Origin: Phyllobacterium phragmitis
GTDB taxonomy: Bacteria > Pseudomonadota > Alphaproteobacteria > Rhizobiales > Rhizobiaceae
DNA: 64,000 nt
Reading direction: 5' to 3'
Assembly (NCBI RefSeq): GCF_002980495.1
Contig: NZ_PVBR01000017.1
Location: 1 to 64,000, forward strand
Part shown: positions 38,427 through 48,620 of the stretch, piece by piece
Layout of the letters: each line of letters starts with the position of its first letter
Position numbering within the stretch: position 1 is the stretch's first letter
The notes under the pieces: generated by a model
What the model was told of the DNA's origin: nothing
Seen by the model: only the letters and a program-made list of their open reading frames with translations
Databases searched by the model: none
Program-made: the position numbers and the translations under genes

Positions 38427-41171
38427 TCAGCCCGATCCGTGAAGCGCCGCGTCGCGTTGCGTCGCCTCGGCTGGCGGGAGCTTCGGCGCGGCTCGAACCG
38501 TCTTGAGCGCGACCGTGAACTTCGCGCCGCCCAGCCTGCTTTCGCAAAGCGACAGCGCACCGCCCATGGTCTCCACGATCTGGCGGCTGATGGCGAGCCC
38601 CAGCCCTGTGCCCGCCTGCTGCGGCATTGGCCCGCGCGAGAATTTCAGAAAGACGCGTTCGCGATCGGACTTGAGGATGCCTGACCCGTTGTCGTCCACG
38701 CAGGCCCTGTAGACGCCATTGTGCGTGGCACTGGAAACGGTGACGAGCGGCGCCTTGCTGGTGTTGTATTTGATGGCGTTGGAGATGAGGTTGATGAACA
38801 CCTGGGCGAGTTGGTCGCGATTGCCTTCGACCAGCACCTGGCGGGCGCGCTTCGTGCGCTTCAGCGCGATGCCCTGCGAGCGCGCGAGCACCTCGCAGCT
38901 TGCCATCGCCAGATCGAGGGCGGATTCGGGATCGAACGGCTCGCTTTCCCATCCGATGCCGCCATTCTCCATCCGGCTGAGATGCAGGATGACGTCGAGC
39001 AGCTTGGTGAGCCTGATGCTCTCGTCCTGGATGATCTGCAGGAAACGCCGCTTTCCCGCCTCATCGAGCTCCGGCGCCGAAAGCAGGATGTCGCTGAACG
39101 AGCGGATCGCCGTCATCGGTGTCCTGAGCTCGTGGCTCACCTGGCTCAGGAACTCGTCCTTCTGAATATCGATCTCGCGAAGCTGCGAATTGGCGCGGGC
39201 CAGTTCGGCTGCGGCTTCCTCCACCTGGCGGGATTTGCGTTCGATCTCCGCCGAATAGGCGCGGATCTGCTCCGTCTCGTCGGCCAGCCGCTTCAATTCC
39301 TCCACGCTGATCGTTTCGCTGGTCACGACGCTGGAGACGAGGGAACGCGCCGTCGCCGCGCCGACATTGGCCGCCAGCCGTTGCTCGACCAGCGAGATGA
39401 GCTCATCGCTTGCCGTTTTCGCGCGGTCTGCCGGATCCACAAGCGCGACAAGCTTCAACGCATCGGCCGGACCGAGAATGCGGTCGGCGATGCGGCGCAG
39501 GTCGGAGACGCGGGCGGTGCGCCGGATGACGCTCATCTCGCTTTCCGTGCGCCGGCGGAAGACGTCGATGAAGAGACGCGCCTGATATCGCGCCAGCGGT
39601 GACGGTTCCGACAGCATGGAAACGCCGATGAACAGCCCGATATTGGCGAACATGCTCCAGAAGACGGCATGCACCAGCGGGTCCATCTCAGCCAGGCCGA
39701 ACAGGGCGTGCGGCTTGAGAAGGCTCATTCCCCATGGCCCGTGCTCGATCACCGATTCCGGCATCACGAAGGTTCCGCCGAGGCTTGGAAGGAAAAGCGC
39801 GTAGCCCCACACGAAGAACCCTGCCGCCAGCCCGGCAAGCGCCCCCGCATGGGTTGCCTTGTGCCAGTAGAGGCCGCCCACCAGGCTGGGCAGAAACTGC
39901 GCTACGCCGCAAAAGGCGATGAGCCCGATGGAGGCGAGCGCACCGTCGGCGCCGCTGAGCTTGAAATAGAGAAATCCCAGGAAAATGATGCAGACGATGC
40001 TGATCCGGCGCGCGCCCAGAATGAAGCCGCGCAGCGCCTGTCCGCTTTCGGACGGGACGATGGCGAAACGCAGCGCCAGCGGCATGACGATGTGGTTGGA
40101 GATCATGGTCGACAGCGCGATCGAGGAGACGATGACCATCGAGGTAGCGGAGGAGAAGCCGCCGAGGAAGGCGAGCAGCGCGATCGTGTCCTGGTCCGCT
40201 GCGAGCGGAAGGGTCAGCACGTAGAGATCGGGATCGGATCCTTGCGGAAGGAAATTCAGCCCCGCGACTGCGATGGGCGCGATGAACAGGCTGATGAGGA
40301 GGAGATAGAGCGGGAACAGCCACGAGGCCGTGCGAAGCTGGCTTTCGCTGGAGTTCTCCACCACCGTCACCTGGAACTGCCGCGGCAGGCAGATCACGGC
40401 TGCCCCGGCGAGGAAACACAACGTCACCCAGCGTGTCCCGAAGGTGGCCTCGGGATTGGTGAGACTTACGGGTGCGTTGTCGAAGATCGCGGTCGGGGTG
40501 TCTTGCAGGCGGAAGACGACCCACAGCCCAACCGCCAGCAGGGCGACCAGCTTGACCACCGCCTCCAGCGCGATCGCGGCGATGACGCCGTGGTGGCGTT
40601 CATTCACGTCGATATTGCGCACGCCGAACATGATGGAGAACACGCACAGGCCCGCCGCCAGCCAGAAGGTGGTCATGAAGTCCGGCGCAAGGTCGATATT
40701 GGCCGCCGTCACGGCGCCGGCGTGGAAGGTGATGACCTGGAAGCTGGCCGTCAGCGCCTTGAGCTGAAGCGCGATATAGGGCGCCGTCGCCACCAGCGCG
40801 ATCACGGTGACGAGCGCGCCGATCGCCGGATTCTTGCCGAAGCGCGCCGAGATCAAATCGGCGATCGAGGTGGTGTGATAGACGCGGCCGACGGTGACCA
40901 GCTTGCGCAGGAAGACCCACCAGCCGACGAAGACGATCGTCGGGCCGAGATAGATCGTGGCGAATTCGAAGCCGTTGCGGGCAGCCGAGCCGACCGCGCC
41001 GAAGAAGGTCCACGAGGTGCAGTAGATCGAGATCGACAGCGTATAGACGATCGGTGAGGAGAGCCAGCCGCCAGGGTGGCGTCGCGCGCGGCGGTCGCCG
41101 GCGAAGGCCACGCCGAACAGGATGGCGACATAGCCGAGACAGACGAGGACGACGACATCGATGGGAAGCAT
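38427..41171 (-). CDS. SLC5-fused sensor histidine kinase
   Basis: A 914-residue inner-membrane protein. Residues 1 to about 490 form a sodium:solute symporter (SLC5/SSSF) unit of about 13 transmembrane segments, including WTFFGAVGSAARNGFEFATI and a long run of hydrophobic helices. A linker and coiled coil (ERKSRQVEEAAAELARANSQ) lead to the HisKA domain with FLSQVSHELRTPMTAIRSF (H680). The HATPase follows: QVFINLISNAIKYN, DNGSGILKSDRE and GTGLGLAISRQIVE. Relatives such as CrbS sense or carry small carboxylates such as acetate. Its start overlaps the stop of a small membrane-protein gene by one base (TGATG), and a receiver-only regulator lies just upstream. Confidence 0.92.
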   Translation of the reverse strand: MLPIDVVVLVCLGYVAILFGVAFAGDRRARRHPGGWLSSPIVYTLSISIYCTSWTFFGAVGSAARNGFEFATIYLGPTIVFVGWWVFLRKLVTVGRVYHTTSIADLISARFGKNPAIGALVTVIALVATAPYIALQLKALTASFQVITFHAGAVTAANIDLAPDFMTTFWLAAGLCVFSIMFGVRNIDVNERHHGVIAAIALEAVVKLVALLAVGLWVVFRLQDTPTAIFDNAPVSLTNPEATFGTRWVTLCFLAGAAVICLPRQFQVTVVENSSESQLRTASWLFPLYLLLISLFIAPIAVAGLNFLPQGSDPDLYVLTLPLAADQDTIALLAFLGGFSSATSMVIVSSIALSTMISNHIVMPLALRFAIVPSESGQALRGFILGARRISIVCIIFLGFLYFKLSGADGALASIGLIAFCGVAQFLPSLVGGLYWHKATHAGALAGLAAGFFVWGYALFLPSLGGTFVMPESVIEHGPWGMSLLKPHALFGLAEMDPLVHAVFWSMFANIGLFIGVSMLSEPSPLARYQARLFIDVFRRRTESEMSVIRRTARVSDLRRIADRILGPADALKLVALVDPADRAKTASDELISLVEQRLAANVGAATARSLVSSVVTSETISVEELKRLADETEQIRAYSAEIERKSRQVEEAAAELARANSQLREIDIQKDEFLSQVSHELRTPMTAIRSFSDILLSAPELDEAGKRRFLQIIQDESIRLTKLLDVILHLSRMENGGIGWESEPFDPESALDLAMASCEVLARSQGIALKRTKRARQVLVEGNRDQLAQVFINLISNAIKYNTSKAPLVTVSSATHNGVYRACVDDNGSGILKSDRERVFLKFSRGPMPQQAGTGLGLAISRQIVETMGGALSLCESRLGGAKFTVALKTVRAAPKLPPAEATQRDAALHGSG

Positions 41172-41431
41172 CAGTGTCGCTTCCCTTCGCCGGGAGAAGC
41201 CTGGCCGGGCGGCGTCTCAGTCTCGGCCAGGCGCTGCGACAGGAAAAAAGCCGCCAATACGGCTACAGCCCACACGCCGAAGAGATAGACGGCCATCAGC
41301 GGGATGCCGACGATCGTCACGGGCGCCGCGAAGACGAGGATGATGGGAGGCGCAAGCAGAATAGCCAGGAGGAAGGGCAATACCGTTGCCGCGTCCCGTC
41401 CGCCGCGCCTGCCTGTCTCCATCTTCCTCAT
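41171..41431 (-). CDS. Small membrane protein coupled to the SLC5-histidine kinase
   Basis: An 86-residue protein with two hydrophobic segments, VLPFLLAILLAPPIILVFAA and GIPLMAVYLFGVWAVAVLAA, and a charged tail. It lies between the response regulator (1 base away) and the kinase (1-base overlap), so all three are almost certainly co-translated. Small two-helix partners next to SLC5 transporters are known (for example the DUF485/DUF4212 type); this may be an accessory subunit of the sensor. No motif supports a specific family. Confidence 0.75.
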   Translation of the reverse strand: MRKMETGRRGGRDAATVLPFLLAILLAPPIILVFAAPVTIVGIPLMAVYLFGVWAVAVLAAFFLSQRLAETETPPGQASPGEGKRH

Positions 41432-41432
41432 C

Positions 41433-41804
41433 TCACATCCCGGTCAGCTTCCTTACCTGGGCGACCACCTCCGCGTTGGAAAACGGCTTCGTGATATAGG
41501 CGCTGGCGCCGCCCGCCATGGCGGCGTCACGGTCGCTCGCCTGCCCCTTCGCCGTCAGGACGATGATGGGAAGCGAGGCCAGCGCCCGGTCCTCCCGCGC
41601 CGCCCGCAATACGTCGAATCCATCCATACCCGGCAGCATGATGTCAAGAATGAGCGCAGAGAAGCGCTCGCGCCGCAACCGTTCCAGGGCGGCGGCCCCA
41701 TTGGCGACGACATCGACCTCGAACCGCGCCCGTTCGAGGATGAAGCGTAGCGATTCGACGATGTTCGGCTCGTCTTCGGCGATGAGAATGCGTTGCGAAG
41801 ACAG
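41433..41804 (-). CDS. Response regulator, receiver domain only
   Basis: A CheY-like receiver of about 123 residues. RILIAEDEPNIVES holds the acidic pocket, ALILDIMLPGMDGFDVL the phosphoacceptor Asp, IIVLTAKG the Thr and AYITKPFSNAEV the Lys. No output domain follows, so it must act through protein contact or pass phosphate on. The start is uncertain: the frame is open far upstream, but GGGAGGAAC lies just before a CTG at 41804, which would be a rare start. In-frame GTG and TTG codons lie about 50 bases further up. It belongs with the kinase encoded next to it. Confidence 0.85.
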   Translation of the reverse strand: MSSQRILIAEDEPNIVESLRFILERARFEVDVVANGAAALERLRRERFSALILDIMLPGMDGFDVLRAAREDRALASLPIIVLTAKGQASDRDAAMAGGASAYITKPFSNAEVVAQVRKLTGM

Positions 41805-41890
41805 ACCCGTTCCTCCCTCTGGCTTCTCTGACAGTATATGGCTCAAACGCACAATAAATGAATATAGACCTTTCGTATCATGTAAACGCT

Positions 41891-43333
41891 TCAGGCGATC
41901 AGCGGCGCCTCCTGCCGGTGAGTGCAGGCCATGCGTGTACACAACCGGCAGACCGTGCCGACGGGAAGCATGGCGCCGGTGGCGTCCAGGCCGTCGCCAT
42001 AGGCGACGCGCGGGGCTTCCGCGGCAGGACAGGCCAGCATGATCGAGAGCAGCTTGCGCGGATGTCCGACCTGCGTCGGCTGCTTCTCCACCGCACGCGC
42101 GAAGAACAGGAACCTCTCGCCGGAGGGAAGTTCGCCGAAGCATCGCGCCGTGATGCCGGGGGTCTGGAATGCGCCATAGATGGGCCACATGGGGCAGGCG
42201 GTGCCGTAGCGCGGCAGCGGCAGGCCGGGAAGGGGCAGGCGCTTGGTCACATATCCCGAAGCATCCGATCGCATATAGGCGAAGCGCACCCCGGTGGCGC
42301 CCGGGCGCCGCAGGGTCGCCACGCGATGCGCGGCCTGCTCGTGGGACACCCGGAAGCGCCGTGAAAGCCAATCCAGATCATAGCGGCAATCCTCGGCCGC
42401 CTTGAGGAAACGGTCATAGGGCATGAGCACGGCGCCCGCGACATAGCCGATCAATGCCGCCCTGGCCAGATCACGGGCTTCCTCGGTCGGCAGTGCGCGA
42501 TGGGCGTCGGTGATGGCATTGACGTGGTTCTCGGCAATTTCCCACGCAAGACCCCGCGCGGCTGCAAACCGGATGCTTTCGGGCGACGCGTTCGCCAGGT
42601 CCGTCCCGGTGTCGTGATGGCCGTCCGGCGGCATGTCACCGCGATGCTTGTCGGCGATCGCTTCCAGCGCCGGGAAGTAATTGTCGGACTGGAAGATAAA
42701 GGCGTCGACATACTCCATCGATGTGGCCGAGCGTACGCGCATGGTGGAGTTGTCGAAGAAATCGAGCAGCGCGCGTGCTGTCTGCGACAGGCGTGCACTG
42801 TCGGCCGCGACGATGGTCAGGAACCGCTCGCGATCCGCCTGCCCGAGGTCATCCACATTGCCGAGGATCTCCGCCGCCGAGCTGATGGCGGTGACGCTGG
42901 TCAGCATCCGGTGAACGCTCTCGCCCAGGAACGGGTCGCGGTTCAGCCGATCGGCGAGCGCCAGCACGGCATGGCTCTGGTCGCGGAATGCCCGGTAGAG
43001 TTTGAGGATGATATCTGTCCATTCCGGGTGACGGCCGACGAGGTCCTCGGTGGCGCGGGTTTTCGGCGTCTTGCCGCCGATGCGTGGATCGGTGGCGAGC
43101 TCCTCCAGCATTTCAATCAGCCGGCGCTCGGCGTGACCATCGAGTTCCGAGGGCGCAACACCGAGCTCCGCCGCCAGCCGGACGATGAGTGCGCCGGCCG
43201 CCGGCCGCTTGTTGCCTTCGATGAGATTGAGATAGGAAGCCGAGATTCCGACCCGGCCCGCCAGCGCGCTCTGGGTGAAGCCCGCATTCTTGCGAAGCGA
43301 GCGGATCTTGAGCCCGGTCAGTGTGCCTGTCAC
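41891..43333 (-). CDS. XRE-type short-chain fatty acyl regulator (ScfR/RamB-like)
   Basis: A 480-residue transcription regulator. The N-terminus is an XRE helix-turn-helix (LKIRSLRKNAGFTQSALAGR, then VGISASYLNLIEGNKRPAAG). The middle has a degenerate IrrE-like segment, and the C-terminal half fits the ScfRs domain, ending with a Cys cluster, VCRLCTRMACTHRQEAPL. Relatives control use of acetate, propionate or similar acids through acyl-CoA. The GTG at 43333 is preceded by GAGGAGG and matches the family start. It lies upstream of the receiver and kinase genes and is divergent from the ABC transporter, so it probably regulates both. Confidence 0.85.
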   Translation of the reverse strand: MTGTLTGLKIRSLRKNAGFTQSALAGRVGISASYLNLIEGNKRPAAGALIVRLAAELGVAPSELDGHAERRLIEMLEELATDPRIGGKTPKTRATEDLVGRHPEWTDIILKLYRAFRDQSHAVLALADRLNRDPFLGESVHRMLTSVTAISSAAEILGNVDDLGQADRERFLTIVAADSARLSQTARALLDFFDNSTMRVRSATSMEYVDAFIFQSDNYFPALEAIADKHRGDMPPDGHHDTGTDLANASPESIRFAAARGLAWEIAENHVNAITDAHRALPTEEARDLARAALIGYVAGAVLMPYDRFLKAAEDCRYDLDWLSRRFRVSHEQAAHRVATLRRPGATGVRFAYMRSDASGYVTKRLPLPGLPLPRYGTACPMWPIYGAFQTPGITARCFGELPSGERFLFFARAVEKQPTQVGHPRKLLSIMLACPAAEAPRVAYGDGLDATGAMLPVGTVCRLCTRMACTHRQEAPLIA

Positions 43334-43514
43334 GCATGTTCCTCCTCGCGGCAAGTAAATAAATGACAAATCTGATGAATTCAAGGATAAAGATTTTACA
43401 AAATTACCTATGTATACCAAAGGCTTATTGAAAGTTTGACTGATCCGGCGCTATCCTTGCACAGGTGGCGACCCATCCTTGTCGGGTAGGCGCAGCCATC
43501 AATGGGAGGAAACA
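43334..43514. promoter_or_regulatory. Divergent promoter region between the ScfR-like regulator and the ABC transporter
   Basis: A 181-base gap, A/T-rich at 43356-43440 in otherwise G/C-rich DNA. It must contain promoters in both directions. I could not identify a convincing -35/-10 pair or palindrome. The ribosome site GGGAGGAAAC before 43515 is clear. Confidence 0.5.
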
Positions 43515-44855
43515 ATGAAATTCGACAACATCAATCGGCGTGTCTTTTTGCGCGCCAGTGCGGTGGCCGGCGTAAGCCTGGCGACGCCAACCATCTTCAC
43601 CAGCGCCTCGCGCGCGCAAGATTTCTGCAATGCCCCGACCGGCGCCAATGTCGCGTTCGGGTTCAACGTTCCGCAGACTGGTTCCTATGCGGACGAGGGC
43701 GCGGACGAGCTTCGCGCGCTCAAGCTCGCCGTCCAGCACCTCAATGGCGAGGGTGACGGCGGCATGCTCAACACCTTCAAGGGCACGCCGCTCAAGGGCA
43801 GCGGCATCCTGGGAAAGAAGGTCTCCTTCGTCACCGGCGACACGCAGACCAAGTCCGACGCCGCGCGCGCCTCGGCCAAACGCATGATCGAGAAGGACGG
43901 CGTTCTCATGATCACCGGCGGTTCGTCCTCCGGTGTCGCCGTCGCCGTGCAGTCCCTGTGCCAGGAATCCGGCGTCATCTTCATGGCGGGCCTGACGCAT
44001 TCCAACGACACCACGGGCAAGGACAAGAAGAAGAACGGCTTCCGCCATTTCTTCAACGCCTACATGTCCGGTCAGGCGCTCGGACCGGTGCTTGCCGAAG
44101 CGTATGGCAAGGACCGCAAGGCCTATCACCTGACCGCTGACTATACCTGGGGATGGACCCAGGAGGAATCGATCAAGAATGCCACCGAGGCGCTCGGCTG
44201 GGAAACGGTCAAGACCGTGCGCACGCCGCTCGGCGCGGGCGACTTCTCGCAATATATCACGCCCGTCCTCAATTCCGGCGCCGATGTGCTGATCCTCAAC
44301 CACTACGGCAAGGACATGATCAACTCGCTGACCCAGGCCGTTCAGTTCGGAATGCGCGACAAGCAGGTCAACGGCAAGGATTTCCAGATCGTCGTGCCGC
44401 TCTTCTCCGAATTGATGGCGCAAGGCGCGGGCGACGCGATCAAGGGCATCTACGGCACGGCCAACTGGGACTGGAAGCTGGAAAACGACGGCACCAAGGC
44501 CTTCACCAAATCCTTCGGCCAGGAATATGGCCAGCCGCCCTCACAGGCCGCGCAGACCTGCTACGTGCAGGCGCTGCTTTATGCCCATGCCTGCGAAACC
44601 GCAGGCACCTTCAATCCCGAAGGCGTGATCGCGGCTCTCGAAGATCTGGAGTTCGATGGCCTGGGCAATGGCCCGACGCTGTATCGCGGCGCCGATCACC
44701 AGTGCTTCAAGCCGGTCCTCGTCGTGCAGGGCAAGGAGAACCCGAAGGACAAGTACGACCTGCTTCAGGTCGTCAAGGAAGTGCCGACGGCCGACGTCAC
44801 CTATGACCCGTCCATCTTCGGCGGCGAGCTTGGACCTGTGAGCAACAAGTGCTGA
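43515..44855 (+). CDS. Branched-chain-amino-acid-type ABC transporter, substrate-binding protein
   Basis: A 446-residue periplasmic protein of the Peripla_BP_6 (LivK/UrtA) class. A twin-arginine signal (NRRVFLRASAVAGVSLATP) precedes cleavage near SRA-QDF, so it is probably exported folded. The mature part has GFNVPQTGSYADEGADELRA, MITGGSSSGVAVAVQSLCQE and DYTWGWTQEESI, all standard positions in the fold. The ligand cannot be read off. In this family it may be an amino acid, urea, amide or small carboxylate; the adjacent acyl-type regulator and SLC5 sensor favour a small acid. Confidence 0.92.
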   Translation: MKFDNINRRVFLRASAVAGVSLATPTIFTSASRAQDFCNAPTGANVAFGFNVPQTGSYADEGADELRALKLAVQHLNGEGDGGMLNTFKGTPLKGSGILGKKVSFVTGDTQTKSDAARASAKRMIEKDGVLMITGGSSSGVAVAVQSLCQESGVIFMAGLTHSNDTTGKDKKKNGFRHFFNAYMSGQALGPVLAEAYGKDRKAYHLTADYTWGWTQEESIKNATEALGWETVKTVRTPLGAGDFSQYITPVLNSGADVLILNHYGKDMINSLTQAVQFGMRDKQVNGKDFQIVVPLFSELMAQGAGDAIKGIYGTANWDWKLENDGTKAFTKSFGQEYGQPPSQAAQTCYVQALLYAHACETAGTFNPEGVIAALEDLEFDGLGNGPTLYRGADHQCFKPVLVVQGKENPKDKYDLLQVVKEVPTADVTYDPSIFGGELGPVSNKC

Positions 44856-44938
44856 TGGCCTCCGGGCAAAAAAGGCCGGGCGGCAGCATGCCGTCTGGCC
44901 GTGCACTGCCTGGCCGCCCTGCGGCAATGGTGATTTGA

Positions 44939-45964
44939 ATGGACGCGTTCCTTCTGCAACTGCTCAACGGCCTGGACAAGGGCGGTGCCTACGCGCTGAT
45001 CGCGCTGGGGCTGACCCTGGGATTCGGGACGCTGGGCGTCGTTAATTTCGCGCATGGCGCGCTGTTCATGCTGGGCGCCTTCATCGCCGTGCTGGTCAAT
45101 CGCCTGCTCCGGCTGGAGACGGTCACCATCGATCCCGACCAACTCACGCCCTGGGGCACGCCGGCGGAGATCCACACGCCGCTGGTGCAGGCCTGGCTTG
45201 GCGATTTCGGCGCTGTTTTGCTGCAATATTCGGTTCCGCTCTCGCTGCTTGTCGCTGTCCCCATCATGTTGCTGTTCGGGGTGGCGATGGAGCGCGGCCT
45301 GATCCGCTTCTTCTATCGCCGTCCCCATGCGGACCAGATATTGGTCACCTTCGGGCTCGCCATCGTGCTGCAGGAGGTGATCAAGCACTATTTCGGCGCA
45401 AATCCCATTCCGGTGAGCGCGCCGCCCGCACTCTCCGGCAGCGCCAATGTCGGCGAATGGCTGGGTCTGGGGCCAGGCGTTTACTATCCCTGGTGGCGGC
45501 TCGTCTATCTGAGCTTTTCGATCGTCATGGTGGGCCTGGTGATCGCGTTCCTGCAGTTCACCACCTGGGGCATGGTCGTGCGCGCCGGTATGCAGGACCG
45601 CCAGACCGTGGGGTTCCTCGGCATCAATATTCAGCGCCGCTTCACGATCGTCTTCGGCATCGCCGCCATGGTGGCCGGCATGGCGGGCGCCATGTACACG
45701 CCCATCGTGCCGCCGGATTACCACCTCGGCATGGATTTCCTGGTGCTTTCCTTTGTCGTGGTCGTGGTGGGCGGCATGGGCTCGGTGGCGGGCGCGGTGC
45801 TCGCGGGCTTTCTCCTGGGCGTGCTGCAGAGCTTCGCCTCGATGAACGAAGTCAAGGACCTGCTGCCGGGCATCGACCAGGTGGTGATTTATCTGGTTGC
45901 AGTGGTGATCCTTCTGGTGCGGCCGAGGGGCCTCATGGGGCAACGCGGAATCATGGAAGACTGA
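44939..45964 (+). CDS. Branched-chain-amino-acid-type ABC permease (LivH-like)
   Basis: A 341-residue inner-membrane permease with about eight transmembrane segments. It begins [20 protein letters not shown] and has [14 protein letters not shown], both typical of LivH, and [20 protein letters not shown] near the C-terminus. It reads in the same direction as the binding protein, 83 bases downstream, with the LivM-like gene 1 base after. Confidence 0.93.
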   Translation: MDAFLLQLLNGLDKGGAYALIALGLTLGFGTLGVVNFAHGALFMLGAFIAVLVNRLLRLETVTIDPDQLTPWGTPAEIHTPLVQAWLGDFGAVLLQYSVPLSLLVAVPIMLLFGVAMERGLIRFFYRRPHADQILVTFGLAIVLQEVIKHYFGANPIPVSAPPALSGSANVGEWLGLGPGVYYPWWRLVYLSFSIVMVGLVIAFLQFTTWGMVVRAGMQDRQTVGFLGINIQRRFTIVFGIAAMVAGMAGAMYTPIVPPDYHLGMDFLVLSFVVVVVGGMGSVAGAVLAGFLLGVLQSFASMNEVKDLLPGIDQVVIYLVAVVILLVRPRGLMGQRGIMED

Positions 45965-45965
45965 C

Positions 45966-47120
45966 ATGCAAATGACGACGCTGCGCCAGGAAGTGCTTTT
46001 CATGGCCATTTTCACGGCCGCCGTGCTGACCATGCCTTTCTGGCTGGAGCCGCTCGGCGCAAGCTATCCCGACCTCCTGCAGAAGTTCGCGATCTACGGC
46101 ATCTTCGCCATCGGCTTCAACATCCTGTTCGGGCTCACCGGCTATCTCTCCTTCGGCCACGCCGCATTTTTGGGCATGGGCTCTTATGCCGCCGTCTGGT
46201 CGTTCAAGCTGCTGACGATGAACGTGATCCCCGCGGTCATCTTCGCCGTCGTCCTGTCGGGTATTTTCGCCGCGGCGATCGGCTATGTCAGCCTGCGCCG
46301 CTCAGGCATCTATTTCTCGATCCTGACGCTCGCCTTCGCCCAGATGTCCTATAATCTGGCTTATTCGGTGTTCACGCCGATCACCAACGGCGAAACAGGG
46401 CTGCAGCTTTCGCTGCGTGATCCGCGCATCCTCGACAGGACGCTCGATGAGGCGGCCGGCATTCCTTTTCCGGAATTCTTCGGCACCGAGATGAACGGTT
46501 ATGCCGGGTTCTATTTCTGCGCGGTCTTGCTCATCATCTGCTTTTTCATCTCCATGCGCATCTTCCACTCGCCCTTCGGCATGACGCTGCGCGCCATCAA
46601 GTCGAACCAGAGCCGCATGGGCTATACCGGCTTCAACACGCGCCCATACACGCTTGCCGCCTTCGTCATCTCGGGCATGTATGCCGGGCTTGCCGGCGCG
46701 CTTCTCGCCGTCACCGATCCTCTCGCCGGCGCCGAACGCATGCAATGGACGGCCTCGGGCGAGGTGGTGCTGATGACGATCCTGGGCGGCGCCGGCACAC
46801 TGGTGGGCCCCGTCATCGGCGCGGGCGTGATCAAATATTTCGAAAACATCTTCTCGGCCTATCACGAGGCGCGGTTGCACGAGATCTTCTCCTTCATGCC
46901 GGAGCCCCTGCAGAACTTCTTCGTCACGATCACCGCGCCGTTCGTCGGCGAGGGCTGGTTCCTGACGCTCGGGCTGATCTTCATGCTGATCGTCACCTTC
47001 CTTCCCGGCGGGCTGATGGAGGGCGCGCGAAGATTGGGCGGGCTGGTCGTGCGCCGAAAATCGCAACAGGAACCGGACAAGCTCGCGACCGCCGGTGTGG
47101 GAGCGCAAGACCATGGATAA
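45966..47120 (+). CDS. Branched-chain-amino-acid-type ABC permease (LivM-like)
   Basis: The second permease, 384 residues. The landmarks are [57 protein letters not shown] (EAA-type coupling loop) and [17 protein letters not shown]. The 3' end overlaps the LivG-like gene by 8 bases, so translation is probably coupled. Confidence 0.93.
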   Translation: MQMTTLRQEVLFMAIFTAAVLTMPFWLEPLGASYPDLLQKFAIYGIFAIGFNILFGLTGYLSFGHAAFLGMGSYAAVWSFKLLTMNVIPAVIFAVVLSGIFAAAIGYVSLRRSGIYFSILTLAFAQMSYNLAYSVFTPITNGETGLQLSLRDPRILDRTLDEAAGIPFPEFFGTEMNGYAGFYFCAVLLIICFFISMRIFHSPFGMTLRAIKSNQSRMGYTGFNTRPYTLAAFVISGMYAGLAGALLAVTDPLAGAERMQWTASGEVVLMTILGGAGTLVGPVIGAGVIKYFENIFSAYHEARLHEIFSFMPEPLQNFFVTITAPFVGEGWFLTLGLIFMLIVTFLPGGLMEGARRLGGLVVRRKSQQEPDKLATAGVGAQDHG

Positions 47121-47874
47121 CGCGGTTCTCCACATCGCCGACGTCAACAAGAGCTTCGGCGGCCTGCATGCGCTCTCCGACATCGATCTGCAGGTCATGG
47201 AAGGCACCACCCACGCCATCATCGGGCCGAACGGCGCCGGCAAGTCGACGCTGCTCAATATCTGCATCGGGCGTCTTGCGCCCGATAGCGGCGCCGTCGT
47301 CTTCAATGGCGAGGTCATCACCGGAAAACAGCCCTACGAGATCAACCAGCTCGGTGTCGCGCGCGTCTTCCAAACGCCGGAGATCTTCCCGGATCTTACA
47401 TTGCTGCAAAATGTCATGATCCCGGCCTTCGCCAGGCGCGACGGCGCCTTCCGGCTCAATGGTTGGCAAATGGCTTCGCATCAGGCCGAAATCATGGGTC
47501 AAGCCGAGCACTGGCTGGAGGATGTCGGTCTGATCGGGCTGCGCAACCGGTTCGCGGCCAGCCTGTCGCGCGGCGACAAGCGCCGGCTGGAGCTTGCCAT
47601 GGGGCTCGTGCAGCATCCGCGCCTGCTTCTGCTCGACGAGCCCACGGCCGGCATGTCGCGGCATGACACGAACGCGACGATCGATCTTCTCAAGAAGATC
47701 AAGGCGCGCGGGATGACGAAGGTCATCATCGAGCACGACATGCATGTGGTTTTCTCGCTCGCCGACCGCATCACCGTGCTGGCGCAGGGCATGATCATCG
47801 CCGACGGCAGGCCCGACGAGGTGAGGGGCAATCCCGTTGTCCAGGAAGCCTATCTGGGAGGCACGAATCCATGA
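47113..47874 (+). CDS. Branched-chain-amino-acid-type ABC ATPase (LivG-like)
   Basis: A 253-residue ATPase. Walker A is GPNGAGKST and Walker [14 protein letters not shown]. The ABC signature reads [15 protein letters not shown], an R in place of the usual second G of LSGGQ. The LivG-specific helical insert ([20 protein letters not shown]) is present. ATG 47113 is chosen over the in-frame start at 47095, since it begins [17 protein letters not shown] as the family does. Confidence 0.93.
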   Translation: MDNAVLHIADVNKSFGGLHALSDIDLQVMEGTTHAIIGPNGAGKSTLLNICIGRLAPDSGAVVFNGEVITGKQPYEINQLGVARVFQTPEIFPDLTLLQNVMIPAFARRDGAFRLNGWQMASHQAEIMGQAEHWLEDVGLIGLRNRFAASLSRGDKRRLELAMGLVQHPRLLLLDEPTAGMSRHDTNATIDLLKKIKARGMTKVIIEHDMHVVFSLADRITVLAQGMIIADGRPDEVRGNPVVQEAYLGGTNP

Positions 47875-48620
47875 ACGTCGCAGCGATAGCCGAGACACGA
47901 ACAGCAACCAAGGCGGCGCCTTTCGTCAGTGTCCGCGACATCCATGCCTATTATGGCCAAAGCTATATCGTGCAGGGGGTGAGCTTCGAGATCGAGGAGG
48001 GCGAGATCGTCGCTCTTCTGGGCCGCAACGGCGCCGGCAAGACATCGACGCTGCGTACCATCGCCCGCGCCGTCGATCCAGAGCTCAAAAGCGGCGAGAT
48101 CTGGCTCGGCGGACAGCCGATCCACAAATGCCGCGACTACCAGGCCGCCACTGCGGGCATCCAGATCGTGCAGGAAGACCGTCGCATCATTCCCGGCCTC
48201 ACCGTCGAGGAAAACCTGCAGCTTGCCCAGATATCCAAGCCCAGGGGCTGGCCCATCGAGAGGATCTACGATCATTTTCCGCGCCTTGCGGAACGGCGTC
48301 ACCAGGAAGGCGTCACACTGTCGGGCGGCGAGCAGCAGATGCTGGCGGTTGCCCGCGCGCTCGCCCGCGAGGTCAAGCTGCTCCTCCTGGACGAACCCTA
48401 TGAGGGGCTGGCGCCGGTCATCGTGCGCGAGATCGAAGGCATTGTGCGCCAGATCAAGGAACTCGGCATCACCACCATCATCGTCGAGCAGAACGCCATC
48501 GCGGCGCTCGAACTCGCGGACCGCGCACTGATCCTCGACATGGGGCAGATCGTCTTCGACGGGACGGCGGCGGCGGTTTTGGAAAACGAAGAGTTGCGCA
48601 ACGAGTATCTCGCCATCTGA
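47871..48620 (+). CDS. Branched-chain-amino-acid-type ABC ATPase (LivF-like)
   Basis: The second ATPase, 249 residues, last gene of the transporter operon, overlapping the previous one by 4 bases (ATGA). Walker A GRNGAGKTS, signature LSGGEQQMLAVARAL and Walker B LLLLDEPYEGLAP are intact. About 15 extra N-terminal residues precede the usual LivF start (VRDIHAYYGQSYIVQGVSFE). Confidence 0.93.
   Translation: MNVAAIAETRTATKAAPFVSVRDIHAYYGQSYIVQGVSFEIEEGEIVALLGRNGAGKTSTLRTIARAVDPELKSGEIWLGGQPIHKCRDYQAATAGIQIVQEDRRIIPGLTVEENLQLAQISKPRGWPIERIYDHFPRLAERRHQEGVTLSGGEQQMLAVARALAREVKLLLLDEPYEGLAPVIVREIEGIVRQIKELGITTIIVEQNAIAALELADRALILDMGQIVFDGTAAAVLENEELRNEYLAI

Noticed and set aside
39669-41057. 462-codon plus-strand frame opposite the histidine kinase
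   Set aside because: Its Arg/Asp/Gln-rich composition is the mirror of a membrane protein gene.
41805-42371. Long N-terminal extension of the response regulator
   Set aside because: The extension overlaps the ScfR-like gene in another frame and has no receiver-like or output-domain sequence.
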